A DNA stretch of 64,000 nucleotides, taken from Limisphaerales bacterium (GTDB lineage: Bacteria > Verrucomicrobiota > Verrucomicrobiia > Limisphaerales > AAA164-E04). The notes beneath the pieces were generated by a model. That model was not told where the DNA came from. It saw only the letters and a list, made by a program, of their open reading frames with translations, and ran no database searches. Of this stretch, positions 30,529 to 40,711 are shown piece after piece (position 1 is the first letter of the stretch; every line of letters starts with the position of its first letter). The position numbers and the translations under genes were made by a program. The stretch is taken from assembly GCA_024761205.1 (NCBI GenBank), contig JAMASS010000005.1, positions 161,761 through 225,760 on the forward strand, in the 5' to 3' direction.

Positions 30529-31995
30529 ATGAACATATTGATTGGCAGTAGCGAGGTTCAGCCGTACTCGAAAACCGGGGGGCTTGCCGATATGGTCGCA
30601 GCGCTGGGGAAATACTTGGGAATCGCGGGTGCTCGCGTCGGTGTGGTGACGCCGCTTTATCGCGGTCTGCTGGAGGAATATGACGATATACGGCGCACCG
30701 GACGCGTGGTGGACGTGGTTTTGGGCGAGCGTCATGAAAAGGGTGCCATTTACGAATGTGAACCCTCGGCGAATCTGGCGATCTACTTCGTGGAACATGT
30801 GCACTTCTTTCAGCGGCGCGGGATCTACGGGGAACACAGTGCGGACTACGCTGATAATGCGGAGCGCTTTCTTTTCTTGAGCAAAGTGCTGCTGAACCTG
30901 CCGCAGCATCTGCCCTGGCGTCCGGATATTGTCCACGTTCACGATTGGCCGGTAGCAATTTTTCCCGCTTTGTTACGACACGAGTTTGGTAAGGGAACCT
31001 ATCCCAGTCCGCCGAGGACCCTATGCACTATTCACAATTTGGCGTATCAAGGGCTCTTTCCGGCAACGCAGTTGCCACTGACCAATCTGCCGTTGGATTA
31101 CTTCACACCGACGGGGCTGGAGTACTACGGAAAGATGAATTTTCTCAAAGCAGGTATCGCGTATGCGGACCATGTGAGCACTGTCAGTCCGTCCTATGCC
31201 GAAGAGATTCTGACCGCGGAATTCGGTTGTGGCCTTGAAGGGATTCTGGGCGAACGGCGTGATCAGTTGACCGGTATTCTCAATGGCGTGGACTATGCGG
31301 AATGGAATACGACGGATAATCCGCACTTAGAGTCTGCCTATACGGCAGATCGCATCAGTGGCAAGACACGGGAAAAGAAGCGTCTACAGCGTGACCTGGG
31401 CCTCTCTGTAGATGCCAAAACACCGCTATTTGGGATCATCTCTCGATTGGTCGAACAGAAGGGCATCGCGCTGTTGGCTGAAGCGCTGCAACAGAGTTTA
31501 CGCCACCCCATGCAGTTTGTTCTGCTGGGTTCCGGAAATCCGGACCTCAAAGTGATGATTCAAGAAGTAGCCCGACGGTTTCCGGATCAGGTGCGCGTCA
31601 AGATCGGTTATGATCCTGGCTTGGCTCATCGGATTGAAGCGGCTTGCGATTTTTACTTAATGCCGTCCCGATTTGAACCTTGTGGTTTGAACCAACTCTA
31701 CAGCCTCCGGTATGGAACCATTCCGGTTGTGCACGCAGCCGGCGGTTTGCGTGATTCGGTGGCGGACGAGAGCGAGGGAGCGGATGAGGCGACCGGTATC
31801 AAGTTCACCGAATTCACCTCAGCCGCTGTTCTGGAAGCAATTTACCGAGCGTTGAGCATCTTCAAAAAACCGGAGCTCCTCCATGCCTATCAAAAGCGCG
31901 GGATGGCTCGAGATTTTTCCTGGGAGCGCACTGCGGAGGCTTACCTGGACTTTTATCGACGGATTCTTGGCGGGGATGGCGCTGATTCTGTGTGA
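30529..31995 (+). CDS. glgA: Glycogen synthase (ADP-glucose type, GT5)
   Basis: Transfers glucose from ADP-glucose (or UDP-glucose) to the growing alpha-1,4-glucan chain. At 488 residues it has the normal length for bacterial GlgA. The N-terminal GT5 domain carries the substrate-binding KTGGLAD (K15), HVHDWPVAIFPAL and TIHNLAYQG. The C-terminal GT-B domain has GIISRLVEQKGI, QFVLLGSGNP and the catalytic/nucleotide region PSRFEPCGLNQLYSLRYGT. I chose ATG 30529 over the adjacent in-frame TTG at 30526. It follows serS by 17 bases. The frame is intact. It indicates glycogen storage, although no other glg gene lies in the window. Confidence 0.95.
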   Translation: MNILIGSSEVQPYSKTGGLADMVAALGKYLGIAGARVGVVTPLYRGLLEEYDDIRRTGRVVDVVLGERHEKGAIYECEPSANLAIYFVEHVHFFQRRGIYGEHSADYADNAERFLFLSKVLLNLPQHLPWRPDIVHVHDWPVAIFPALLRHEFGKGTYPSPPRTLCTIHNLAYQGLFPATQLPLTNLPLDYFTPTGLEYYGKMNFLKAGIAYADHVSTVSPSYAEEILTAEFGCGLEGILGERRDQLTGILNGVDYAEWNTTDNPHLESAYTADRISGKTREKKRLQRDLGLSVDAKTPLFGIISRLVEQKGIALLAEALQQSLRHPMQFVLLGSGNPDLKVMIQEVARRFPDQVRVKIGYDPGLAHRIEAACDFYLMPSRFEPCGLNQLYSLRYGTIPVVHAAGGLRDSVADESEGADEATGIKFTEFTSAAVLEAIYRALSIFKKPELLHAYQKRGMARDFSWERTAEAYLDFYRRILGGDGADSV

Positions 31996-32330
31996 TATTT
32001 TCGGTGGGGGCTCTTTTTGGTTGGGAACTAACTGTGGCCGGATTATTGCCGGCCTGCTGCGTTTTTACTTTTTGCGCCTGAGGCAGCGCACGCCACAGTG
32101 CTTGTCGTAGCTTGCTGAGCTGAATTTCTCGCCCCTCGGCTAACGATCGCTTGTCCGCTTCGAGGGCGACGATCAGTTTGACTTCCTTTTTGGGCAAGGT
32201 TCGGTGCCAGTCTTGTTGTAAGTTAGAAAAGCCTCCAACAGATACCATTAAAGGACTTTTCAGTTTGGCCGAACGGTTTGCCAACCTTGCTTGCCAAGCA
32301 GACTGATTTGATAACCGGACCGCATCCACT
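31996..32330 (-). CDS. Hypothetical small protein convergent to glgA (doubtful)
   Basis: A minus-strand frame starting near 32329 encodes NLQQDWHRTLPKKEVKLIVALEADKRSLAEGREIQLSKLRQAL (in pieces: QQDWHRTLPKKEVKLIVALE and LAEGREIQLSKLRQALW). The frame stays open to 31862, antisense to glgA, which is unlikely to be coding, so I cut the feature at the glgA end. No family recognised. It could be a remnant. Confidence 0.3.
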
Positions 32331-32613
32331 CTGCTTGACCGGCCATGAGGACCACCGCGATGATCTCGAAGCGAAGTCGTACGATATTCATCCCGGCTGG
32401 TTATGCAACGGATTGAGCGCGCTTATTGGAGGGCTTTGGCCAAGGGGGGAGTTGCTGCGTTTAATAGGGGGAACGGCTAAAAACTTCTCTTGCCCTTCGG
32501 TAGTCGAAGCGAGCGCTTTGGGACGGACAGGGAAGCGCGTGTTGCTGACCGCAACAGACAGAGACACATTGCCTTCAAGCCCATTTTCCACTCTCGGCGA
32601 GCGGTTGTCCCCC

Positions 32614-32960
32614 TCAATCCCCGTCCGCCGGGTCGTAATAAGTCACCTCGTCTTTGGAAAAAACACCAATCTGAAGATTGCTGAGGTCCGCCCCGGTTGG
32701 CACACGCAATCCCTCAATAGGATTGCCTCCAAGGAGCAACACCTCCAGATGCACCAAGTCTTTGGGCAAAGTCAGACTCGTCAGCCGATTGTTCCAGAGA
32801 CCCAACCGTTTCAGATGCGTCACGTCTTCCGGAAGGGGCGAACTCGTCAGGCGATTGTCGGTAAGTTCCAACGCCATCAGCTTCGTCCATCCTTTGCTGA
32901 AGGTGACGCTCGTCAACCCTTGATGGTCCCCTTTCAGGGTCGCCTTGTCTTTGGGGAATT
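32614..32960 (-). pseudogene. Leucine-rich repeat protein fragment
   Basis: Three to four leucine-rich repeats read LTSVTFSKGWTKLMALELTDN, RLTSSPLPEDVTHLKRLGLWNN, RLTSLTLPKDLVHLEVLLLGGN, then PIEGLRVP and SKDEVTYYDP. They match the bacterial LRR class with LTSLTLP repeats. There is no acceptable start or signal peptide in frame. A coding-like upstream piece (DKVSITAVRETAPSKP, about 33000-32960) is in another frame, which suggests a frameshifted, truncated gene. Confidence 0.55.
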
Positions 32961-33506
32961 GGCGGGTTTTGATGGCGCCGTTTCCCGCACGGCAGTGATG
33001 GATACTTTGTCGGGTGGCGCGAAGAGGGCCGAGAGGGATTCAGGGCTTTCTGTCGGGCAATCATCGGCGGCGAGGGTGGCTTAGAGGAAGAGGCTACCGG
33101 ATCAGACGCCCCCAATTCGTCGAGCGAAAGAGAGCCCTATTCGTGTGGCTACCTTCCTCAAACCGACTATAAAAAATCGACCAATGAAGTGATTTAATAG
33201 TTGAAACACCTTCCGCCAAGTTTTGGAGTGCGGTGATTCTTCACCGCTTTGGATTTTTTCTTGATCTTGGCTTGTTACTAACGGGGTCCCTAGCAGAATG
33301 CCCTGCCCGCAATCGACTGGAAAGGGACGCAGCAGAGTTGCTGCTGCATATAACGCTGTAAGGGATTTGAAAGGTCGAATCTCCTTCCTTGCCATTTTTG
33401 GCGCCTTTGTTTAGCGTGCCGGTCTGTTACCCGGGCCGAATCACTTGCCGATGTTCGTCGCCAAGTTGGTTTGGGGATTATCGGCTCGAATGATTGATAT
33501 CTCACG
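32961..33506. other. Intergenic stretch before the MFS permease
   Basis: Only short frames are present. Nothing is recognised apart from the probable 5' debris of the LRR gene near 33000. The permease promoter should be in the last 100 bases. Confidence 0.3.
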
Positions 33507-34814
33507 ATGAATATAAATACTCGGATCTTGCTTTCGGTTATGATGTTCCTTCAGTTTTTCGTCTGGGGGGCATGGTTTTCTACGTTGGGCGCTGCTTTGG
33601 GAGGCAACGGGTTGACTGAACAGATTGGTGGCGCCTTTGGAAGTGCTCCGATAGCCGCCATCATAGCCCCACTGTTTTTGGGTTTGGTTGCTGATCGGTT
33701 TTTTAATTCGGAGAAGGCGATGGGCGTGCTGCATTTGCTGGGTGGCGGATTAATGTTTTTGGCGCCAGGATTAGTTGCGAGTGGGAATGGCGAAATGCTC
33801 GTGTGGATATTCACGGGTCACATGCTTTGTTACATGCCGACCTTAGGATTATCGAATACGATCGTGTTCACCAACATCAATGATCAAAATAAGTTTCCTG
33901 CTCTTCGAGTGTGGGGGACAATTGGTTGGATTGCTGCCGGTTTGATTGTGGGTGGATTAGGGTGGTCTAGTAGTCCGAAGATCTTCACCCTTGCCGCTGC
34001 GTCAGGATTGGTTCTCGGCGTGTTCTGTTTCTTTCTTCCGGCGACGCCGCCGCCAGCGAGAGGAAAGCCCGTGAATTTGCACACCCTGCTCATGGTTGAT
34101 GCCTTCAGGATGCTGACAAATACTCCGTTTCTCATCTTTATTATATGTTCAACGCTAATTTGCATTCCGTTGGCCTATTATTATGCGCTGACATCCAACT
34201 ATCTGACTCACATGGGATTTAGCGCCGCAGCGTCTACGATGACTCTCGGTCAGATGTCGGAGATATTCTTCATGATCCTGATTCCTATCTTTTATCGACG
34301 ACTGGGCGTAAAGATGATGATACTCATTGGAATGCTCGCATGGATAGTGCGATATGCTTTGTTCAGCCTTGGAGCTTCTGAACAGGTGACGTGGATGATT
34401 CTGCTCGGGGTGATATTGCATGGGGTTTGCTATGATTTCTTTTTCGTAACGGGATTCATGTACACAGACAATAAGGCAAGCAAAGAAATCCGAGGACAGG
34501 CTCAATCGTTGCTCGTGTTCTTCACACAAGGAATTGGCATGTTTTTCGGATTCCGAGTGGCGGACGCAAAGTTTGGATCAACCGTTACCAATGCCGATGA
34601 TTTGACTCAAGCGATGCCGGTGGCAGAGCCGTTCACGTTTCTTGAGTCATTTGGAAAAATGCTTTCTGTAGATAAGCCGGAGATTCCTGGAAGTCTCTTT
34701 ATCGATACAATGACGCAGTGGAAAACCTTTTGGATGTTTCCGTGTATTATGGCTGTGGTGATTACAGTTGTTTTCTTGTTGGCGTTCTGGGAGAAACCAG
34801 CGAAGCCTAATTAG
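33507..34814 (+). CDS. MFS transporter, nucleoside:H+ symporter-like (NupG/XapB group)
   Basis: A 435-residue inner-membrane permease with about 12 hydrophobic segments. The N-terminus (VMMFLQFFVWGAWFSTLG) and the central region (YYALTSNYLTHMGFSAAASTMTLGQMSE, listed in two blocks: NYLTHMG and LGQMSEIFFMILIP) are typical of the nucleoside permease-like MFS branch widespread in Verrucomicrobiota and Bacteroidota. These are often paired with sugar isomerases or oxidoreductases, and the true substrate may be a nucleoside or a sugar. The gene is followed 45 bases later by a Tat-exported isomerase, so co-expression is likely. The frame is intact. Confidence 0.85.
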   Translation: MNINTRILLSVMMFLQFFVWGAWFSTLGAALGGNGLTEQIGGAFGSAPIAAIIAPLFLGLVADRFFNSEKAMGVLHLLGGGLMFLAPGLVASGNGEMLVWIFTGHMLCYMPTLGLSNTIVFTNINDQNKFPALRVWGTIGWIAAGLIVGGLGWSSSPKIFTLAAASGLVLGVFCFFLPATPPPARGKPVNLHTLLMVDAFRMLTNTPFLIFIICSTLICIPLAYYYALTSNYLTHMGFSAAASTMTLGQMSEIFFMILIPIFYRRLGVKMMILIGMLAWIVRYALFSLGASEQVTWMILLGVILHGVCYDFFFVTGFMYTDNKASKEIRGQAQSLLVFFTQGIGMFFGFRVADAKFGSTVTNADDLTQAMPVAEPFTFLESFGKMLSVDKPEIPGSLFIDTMTQWKTFWMFPCIMAVVITVVFLLAFWEKPAKPN

Positions 34815-34859
34815 ACCTTAGACAATTCATAGAATAGGAAGTCAGGAACGGAAGTAATT

Positions 34860-35783
34860 ATGTCAAGCAAAGGAAGCCGTCGTTCATTTCTCAAATCTGC
34901 CTCGGTAGCCGGAGTCCTGGTTGGACTCGGCGGCGCTGGGTGCGCCACGATGCCCGGTTTTTCAAACCGATTTAGGATTTCTCTGGCCGAATGGTCCTTC
35001 AATAAAGCGCTGTTTGCGGGTGAGATGGATCATTTGGATTTTGCCAAGGTGGCAAAGGAGGAATTTGGGTTGGACGGAGTGGAGTATGTGAATCAGTTCT
35101 TCAAGGACAAAGCCAATGATTCCGATTACCTCGCGGAAATGAAAAAGCGAGCCGCGGGTGAAGGTGTGAAGAGTCTGCTAATCATGATCGATGGGGAAGG
35201 CAACCTTGGCGATGCTGATAACAATATGCGCACGCAGGCGATTCAGAATCACTACAAGTGGGTCACAGCGGCGAAATTCTTGGGCTGTCACTCGATTCGG
35301 GTGAATGCGGCGACGGGTAATAAGGGTAGCTTTGATGAGCAGATGAAACGGGCTGCCGATGGCTTGAGCCGTCTTTCTTCGTTCGCCAGTAATTTTGGAC
35401 TCAATGTCATCGTCGAAAACCACGGCGGCCTCTCTTCAAATGGGAAATGGCTAGCTGGCGTGATGGAGCTGGTGAATTTGCCAGACTGCGGCACCTTACC
35501 TGACTTTGGCAACTTTCGAATTCAGGGAGATGAGTGGTATGACCGGTATCAAGGCGTTCAGGAATTGATGCCGTACGCCAAGGCAGTCAGCGCCAAGGCC
35601 CATGAGTTTGATGCCGATGGCAATGAGGTAAATACGGATTATTTCCGGATGATGAAAATTGTCCTGGATGCTGGGTATCGCGGGTATGTCGGCATTGAGT
35701 ACGAGGGAAGTGGCGATTCCGCGATGGTGGGTGTTCAGAAGACGATCGATCTATTAAAGCGAGTTCGAGAGGAATTGGTGTAG
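34860..35783 (+). CDS. Tat-exported sugar phosphate isomerase/epimerase (TIM barrel, AP_endonuc_2 fold)
   Basis: A 307-residue protein. The N-terminus carries a twin-arginine motif ([12 protein letters not shown], residues 7-18) and a possible lipobox cysteine (C28, GLGGAGC), so it may be a Tat lipoprotein. The barrel shows [35 protein letters not shown] (family glutamate and histidine), [17 protein letters not shown] and YVGIEYEG at the C-terminus, all typical metal-binding positions of xylose-isomerase-like barrels. It probably isomerises or epimerises a sugar or inositol derivative in the periplasm, paired with the upstream permease. The substrate is not visible. Confidence 0.85.
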   Translation: MSSKGSRRSFLKSASVAGVLVGLGGAGCATMPGFSNRFRISLAEWSFNKALFAGEMDHLDFAKVAKEEFGLDGVEYVNQFFKDKANDSDYLAEMKKRAAGEGVKSLLIMIDGEGNLGDADNNMRTQAIQNHYKWVTAAKFLGCHSIRVNAATGNKGSFDEQMKRAADGLSRLSSFASNFGLNVIVENHGGLSSNGKWLAGVMELVNLPDCGTLPDFGNFRIQGDEWYDRYQGVQELMPYAKAVSAKAHEFDADGNEVNTDYFRMMKIVLDAGYRGYVGIEYEGSGDSAMVGVQKTIDLLKRVREELV

Positions 35784-35790
35784 GACGTTT

Positions 35791-38700
35791 TCAATCATTT
35801 CGATTGAGAATCGAGGTGATGGGATTCATCAGGAATTTAGGGGCCACGTAGACGGGTTCTGCGATGGGGTCTCGGAGATTGCCGCCCACTTTGTAGATAA
35901 AGAGTTTCGATATGGGCCACAGCGCGATGCTGACGGCTCGGCCGACCATGGGTGTATCGCGAAGGAGTTCGGCTTCTACCTTGGCGTCGAGGTTTCCTTG
36001 GAAATCGATGCGGCCTTGGTACTGCAGGCGAGTCGAGGGTTCCTGAATGGTTAGGTCAGAGGTGTGTATGCTGCTGTCGGTGATGGTGAAGCTGGCTGTT
36101 CCTGATTCGGCGCGGCTGTTTCCGAGGCCTGGTGAGACAGCGTTGAGCACTGGCGAGAAGATACCGAAGAGGGGCGTGTCCCAAAGGAGGCCTTGTCTGA
36201 GGCTGATGTGACCATGTCCTTGCCAGCTGTCCCAATCGTCGGTCCGCCCGGAGTTCACGATGATTCGGCCGCCGAGAATTCCTTGGGACTTGATGTCGGG
36301 CGATAACACATCCGTGAATAGCTTCCCAAGGTCCGAGTCTTGGACTGTTGCATCTAGGTTGAAGGCGGCGCCTCGGTTCGGAGCGAGTTGAAGCCCCATT
36401 CTGCCGTTCAGGGACCCTTGATAGAATGGTGCGGTGACGTTGGTGATCTCCACATTCCGTCCGACCCAATCCACGTTGGCGCGGATATCGGGTACGTTGA
36501 ATCGCCAAAATGAAAACGGCCCGCCAGCGACCTCAAAATGAGCGTCCGCAGCTTGGCCGCCGTCGATAGGAATGATCCCGTGCATTCGGATCAGCGGTGG
36601 TTTGGCAAATCGATACGACTTGAAGGAGCGCTCGACGGAGGGGCCAATCATTTTGGCGAGGGCCGCAGTATCGGTCGTGGTGAAGCCTTTGGTGATGGTG
36701 ATGAGTCCGGTGTTTGAATTGACTTTGGCAAGTTCCGCACGGAGGACACCTTCTTTGCGGTCGATCTCAACGTTTCGTGCTGTAAGAAGCTGGTCGAAAT
36801 AGGCTAAGTCAGCACGAAGCGATTCGATCTCCACACCGCGAAAGACGAAGTTTGTGGTCGCCAGCTTGGTTTTGAATCGAGTGGGTTCCGGGGTATGCCA
36901 GCAGCCCCATATTTCTCCTTGGGCATGAACCGGCTGGGTGAATTCGAAGAGACTGAGGCTCTTTTTCTGCGCTGGCGAGAGGAATGGTTTCAGTGCCTTG
37001 AAATCGACCACCGCGTCGATCTTCCAATGGTAGTCTTGCGTCCGCGCATCACATTGGTAGTCTAGGTAGAGCTCCCCCTCAGGACGGGTGACATGCAAGT
37101 CTGGGAGGCGCCAAGTCATGTTGGTGAATTGGATTGAAGACGAGGCGGACGTGAGGGGAACGGTTCGAAAGGCGGCTTCGCCGACTTGGAATCGGCCAAA
37201 TAGATCCATGGTGGGTTTGACGTCCTTTCGCCAGTTGAGATTGGGATCGCCCCATTCAGGCAGAACGACGTTACCTTGGACCTCTACGGATGGTGGCTTC
37301 TTGAAATCGTATTGACGGAGCCAGCGTTTACCTTTCTCGGTAAGCAAGTGCCGAATGCGTTGGACATCAAAGTCAAAGCGTCCGGCGAGTTTGGCTTCTC
37401 TGGTATCGGCGGCTAGGGATCCTTGGAAATCGAGACCGCCGTCATAAAGCGTCGCCTTCAGTTGGTCCACTCGTAGGTTCGGCGCCTCCCAGTACGCCTG
37501 AAGCTGGAGGTTTTTGGCTTCCAGGGAACCACCGCTGAGATCGTTTGCAGCGGCTTGTAATGCCACTTGCTTTTCGATGATCCAGTGCCACGGACTGATC
37601 TCCAATTCTTTGGCGGCTGCTTTTGGTTTCGGCGAGCGAACCGATCCGTAAGCATCGACCTGCGATGCCGTGGCCCAGATGGTTTTGGCGTTCGTGATCG
37701 CCGCTTCCCATGTACCCTCTGCGCTACGCCACGCTAATCCCTGATGCATGAGTTCTGAAGAGAGATGGATTTTTTCAATCGAGAGTCCTGGGCCGGTGAT
37801 GGGGCCAAGGATGAGATCCAGGGTGCTTTCAAAGTCGTTGGAGATACTGGCTTTGTTCTGAGTGCCGCCCACTATTTGAAGAGAGGCGGTCTGAAACGCA
37901 TCGTGAGAGACCGCGCCGGAATTGAGGGTACAGGTCGCGGTGGTGACTTGAGCGGTCTTCCCCTCGTGAGTCAGGTTGGCTGTGAGTTGGAAATTACAAA
38001 TCTCGCTGGGCGGGTGATGCAGATGCCCAATAGAGAGGGTCCAGCTGGAGTTGAACTCGCCGTTGGCGCCTTTGGTTTTACCCATTGAAACCGCAATGGC
38101 GAGCTGTTGGAGGCTTCCCCATGGTGATTCAGCTTGATCACAGGTTAGGGTGAGGAGAGCGGTGGTGTTCTCCGGTCGTGCTGCATCGGCATCGAGGTTG
38201 ATCTTGAGGGCTGGGGTGTCGGTAAATCCAAGTTGATCGCAGATTTTGATGATTTGATTGATGACTGTAGGCCACTTTGGTGGTTGGTCGTTGTTTTTCG
38301 GTTTGAAACGCCAGTTTTTGAGGGCATAGGCGTTGGTGACTTGGGCTTGAAGCTCGATCTGAATGCCGAGGCACTGCGCCTGAAAGTTTTGGAGAACCCA
38401 AAGATTCGGGGATGGAAACGATATCTTGGTTTGCAAATCCGTCGCCTCCAACGCCAAGGCATCAAGTGTGTCCTGAAGGGGGATTGGCAGGCTAAGTTTG
38501 CCATTGCGAAGTATCACTGAGGCGACTTTCGGGGTCGAGGTGAGCAGGGACTGCAGACGGATTTCTAATTCTTCGGCGAGCAGTTTCGGTTGGGAATTCG
38601 TGGCCGTTGTCTGGAGTTGGATCCCTTCGGCAACTAAGCCGCGCTGGGTGCGCCAGCGAAGGCGGTCGAACTCGAGATTGAGACCATTTGCCTGGAGTTC

Positions 38701-38862
38701 GGCTTGAAGCAGTGATTTGGCAAAATCAGGGAGGCCAATTTGATTGAGGTAGAGGAAGGGCACCCCCATCAATAGTAGCAGGGCTACTACTAGGTGGCCC
38801 ATCCATCGCCGAAGCCGACGGAACGGGTGATGGTGGGAGGAGACAGGCACTGTTGCATTCAT
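35791..38862 (-). CDS. AsmA/TamB-like large envelope protein
   Basis: A 1023-residue protein with one N-terminal membrane anchor (HLVVALLLLMGVPFLYLNQIG) and a long, beta-rich periplasmic part made of repeated amphipathic strands. The C-terminal region has the AsmA-like blocks GRMGLQLAPNRGAAFNLDATV, GGRIIVNSGRT, LLWDTPLFGIFSPVLNAVSPGLG and the final NLRDPIAEPVYVAPKF (each part of the last 200 residues). AsmA-family proteins bridge the envelope and are implicated in phospholipid or outer-membrane transport. It starts 3 bases after the DUF4340 stop, so it is the last gene of the exporter operon. The frame is intact. Confidence 0.8.
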   Translation of the reverse strand: MNATVPVSSHHHPFRRLRRWMGHLVVALLLLMGVPFLYLNQIGLPDFAKSLLQAELQANGLNLEFDRLRWRTQRGLVAEGIQLQTTATNSQPKLLAEELEIRLQSLLTSTPKVASVILRNGKLSLPIPLQDTLDALALEATDLQTKISFPSPNLWVLQNFQAQCLGIQIELQAQVTNAYALKNWRFKPKNNDQPPKWPTVINQIIKICDQLGFTDTPALKINLDADAARPENTTALLTLTCDQAESPWGSLQQLAIAVSMGKTKGANGEFNSSWTLSIGHLHHPPSEICNFQLTANLTHEGKTAQVTTATCTLNSGAVSHDAFQTASLQIVGGTQNKASISNDFESTLDLILGPITGPGLSIEKIHLSSELMHQGLAWRSAEGTWEAAITNAKTIWATASQVDAYGSVRSPKPKAAAKELEISPWHWIIEKQVALQAAANDLSGGSLEAKNLQLQAYWEAPNLRVDQLKATLYDGGLDFQGSLAADTREAKLAGRFDFDVQRIRHLLTEKGKRWLRQYDFKKPPSVEVQGNVVLPEWGDPNLNWRKDVKPTMDLFGRFQVGEAAFRTVPLTSASSSIQFTNMTWRLPDLHVTRPEGELYLDYQCDARTQDYHWKIDAVVDFKALKPFLSPAQKKSLSLFEFTQPVHAQGEIWGCWHTPEPTRFKTKLATTNFVFRGVEIESLRADLAYFDQLLTARNVEIDRKEGVLRAELAKVNSNTGLITITKGFTTTDTAALAKMIGPSVERSFKSYRFAKPPLIRMHGIIPIDGGQAADAHFEVAGGPFSFWRFNVPDIRANVDWVGRNVEITNVTAPFYQGSLNGRMGLQLAPNRGAAFNLDATVQDSDLGKLFTDVLSPDIKSQGILGGRIIVNSGRTDDWDSWQGHGHISLRQGLLWDTPLFGIFSPVLNAVSPGLGNSRAESGTASFTITDSSIHTSDLTIQEPSTRLQYQGRIDFQGNLDAKVEAELLRDTPMVGRAVSIALWPISKLFIYKVGGNLRDPIAEPVYVAPKFLMNPITSILNRND

Positions 38863-38865
38863 TAA

Positions 38866-40638
38866 TTAGGGGTTGTGGGCTTCCAAGCCAAACACTGGAT
38901 TGAGTTTGGCGTAAAGTTTTCCCGGGAATTCGAAAACGGTGGGAATGCCGGCTACATCGGTCTCGGCATAGCGATGACCGCGAGGGCTGATGGATCCGAA
39001 TTTCAAGGTCTTGACGTTGGTTTGGTCGCCTTCAGCGATTTCGATCTCCACCTGTGCGCGTTTGCCAATACCGTAGTGACCACTCGTGGTCGGCGGTCGC
39101 GATGTCCACGACTCCACCAGCACGTTGGACAGCTCTTCCAAGTGGCTGTTCAAGGTGGCGGCTTCGATTTGTCCTAATGAAACGTCGTCGTTTTGCCACG
39201 TGGTGCCGTCACGCACCCAGATCTTCGTCGACTGATCCGGTAGGGTGATCTTCAGTTTGGTAATGTTGTCGGTGGCAATGTTCCAGAGCTTTCGATCGCG
39301 TAGCTGAAAGGCGTAGGCAGGGAGGTGTGTTACTGCCCCGAAAGGGACTGCATAGACGGCCGCCTCATCGCTCCGATGGGTCATAAGGTTGTTTTGAATC
39401 TTGAGTCCGAATCGAATCTTGAGCACTTCGGTGATTTCGGGCGTCGTGAAATCGAGCGCACTTCGGCTGAATGTGATGGTGCGGAAGGGGAAATCCAACC
39501 CGAAACCGATCTCGTCAACGATGCCGTCGGCGATGAACTTGTTGATCCGCAGTTCTGTGAGTTGACGGACGAACTGAGCGACTAGGCGATTGTCCGCTGG
39601 AAATTGAAATGGCTCTGTGAGGGTCCAGCGTTGTGATTCATTGTCTATCGCCAAGGTAAACGTTTCTTCAGCCTGAACGGTGATTTGATCGAACTTAAAA
39701 TCCTGGTCGAGCAAATAGGGATTGCGAAAGGTGGTGGCTGTCTCAAGGACTTGATTCACAAAAGCGGTTGCGATCAAGGCCGGAGTGTCCATGGCCACCA
39801 ATCGCACGCGGTGCAGGGTCGGGTTGGTAGGGCTCGGTCCCAGGAGTTCAATCGAATAGTCGAGTTCATTCGAAAGTTTAAACTCGAGAACCGCTTGTCT
39901 CTCGCTCTCAATGGCCGCCTCAAATGAGCCAACACGGAGTTCCGCTAGTTCCTGGAGAAAGAAACTCACGAAAGATTGATCGAGACGCGCATTCGGCACG
40001 GGCTTGATCATCTTCCACTCCTCACCGCTCGTCTCTCTGGTCAGGTGGACGGTTTCGGTCCCTTCGATCTTCAGCTCGCTTATCTGAGACACTGGGTGAG
40101 GAAACACTCTGGGATCTCGCCAATAGTCGACCTCGAGTTTGAATCGGTCCAGGGAGTCCGCTTGAATAGTGTAGATATTGTCTTGGTCGGATCGTCGAAC
40201 GAAGGCGATGTTGCCAGCACCTTCGGTATCGCCGATATCCAGTTGGAGTGATGCGGTGTCGGTTGCAACGGTGAGCGAACGGTTCGAGTTGTCAAAGCCG
40301 TAGAGCTCCTGTCCGTCATGGGGAGGGGCAGTTGAGGTATCGACTTGACTTTGATACTCGAGCTGCAACAAGTCCGCAACTAGGGCTTGTACCTTGGGGG
40401 CTTCCGCAGGATAGTGAATGGGATGGACTAGATGCCAAGTCTCATTGGTTTGAGCAAGGCGGATCTGAAGATCTGCTTGGCGGATTTCCAAACTTGTGAC
40501 GGCTGTGGCAGCCAACTCGGGAAAAAGCCGCCGGTCGGCGGTTGCGCGGTTCTCTGAGAAAGGGTTCTTAAAGAGCCACGCATAGCCGACAAGAACGCCG
40601 GCGATCAGAATGAGAGTCCAGGAATGACGGTAGCTCAT
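38866..40638 (-). CDS. DUF4340 domain protein
   Basis: A 590-residue protein with an N-terminal membrane segment (WTLILIAGVLVGYAWLF) and several DUF4340 repeats (ELAATAVTSLEIRQAD, EWKMIKPVPNARLDQSFVSFFLQEL, RWTLTEPFQFPADNRLVAQFVRQLTELR in consecutive repeats, TWQNDDVSLGQIEAATLNSHLEEL). DUF4340 proteins travel with GldG-like ABC transporter accessory proteins. They are probably periplasmic and membrane-anchored, of unknown biochemical role. The gene lies 73 bases after the GldG-like gene and 3 bases before the AsmA-like gene. Confidence 0.85.
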   Translation of the reverse strand: MSYRHSWTLILIAGVLVGYAWLFKNPFSENRATADRRLFPELAATAVTSLEIRQADLQIRLAQTNETWHLVHPIHYPAEAPKVQALVADLLQLEYQSQVDTSTAPPHDGQELYGFDNSNRSLTVATDTASLQLDIGDTEGAGNIAFVRRSDQDNIYTIQADSLDRFKLEVDYWRDPRVFPHPVSQISELKIEGTETVHLTRETSGEEWKMIKPVPNARLDQSFVSFFLQELAELRVGSFEAAIESERQAVLEFKLSNELDYSIELLGPSPTNPTLHRVRLVAMDTPALIATAFVNQVLETATTFRNPYLLDQDFKFDQITVQAEETFTLAIDNESQRWTLTEPFQFPADNRLVAQFVRQLTELRINKFIADGIVDEIGFGLDFPFRTITFSRSALDFTTPEITEVLKIRFGLKIQNNLMTHRSDEAAVYAVPFGAVTHLPAYAFQLRDRKLWNIATDNITKLKITLPDQSTKIWVRDGTTWQNDDVSLGQIEAATLNSHLEELSNVLVESWTSRPPTTSGHYGIGKRAQVEIEIAEGDQTNVKTLKFGSISPRGHRYAETDVAGIPTVFEFPGKLYAKLNPVFGLEAHNP

Positions 40639-40711
40639 GGCCAGCTTTTTCTAACCATCGCTCGGGAGTGCGGTTTTGGAAAGGGGGCGAGGCAGTAAAT
40701 CATGCATCAAT

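Noticed and set aside
32278-33084. 268-codon plus-strand frame
   Set aside because: It is antisense to the LRR fragment, whose repeats are clear on the minus strand, and has no recognisable domain.
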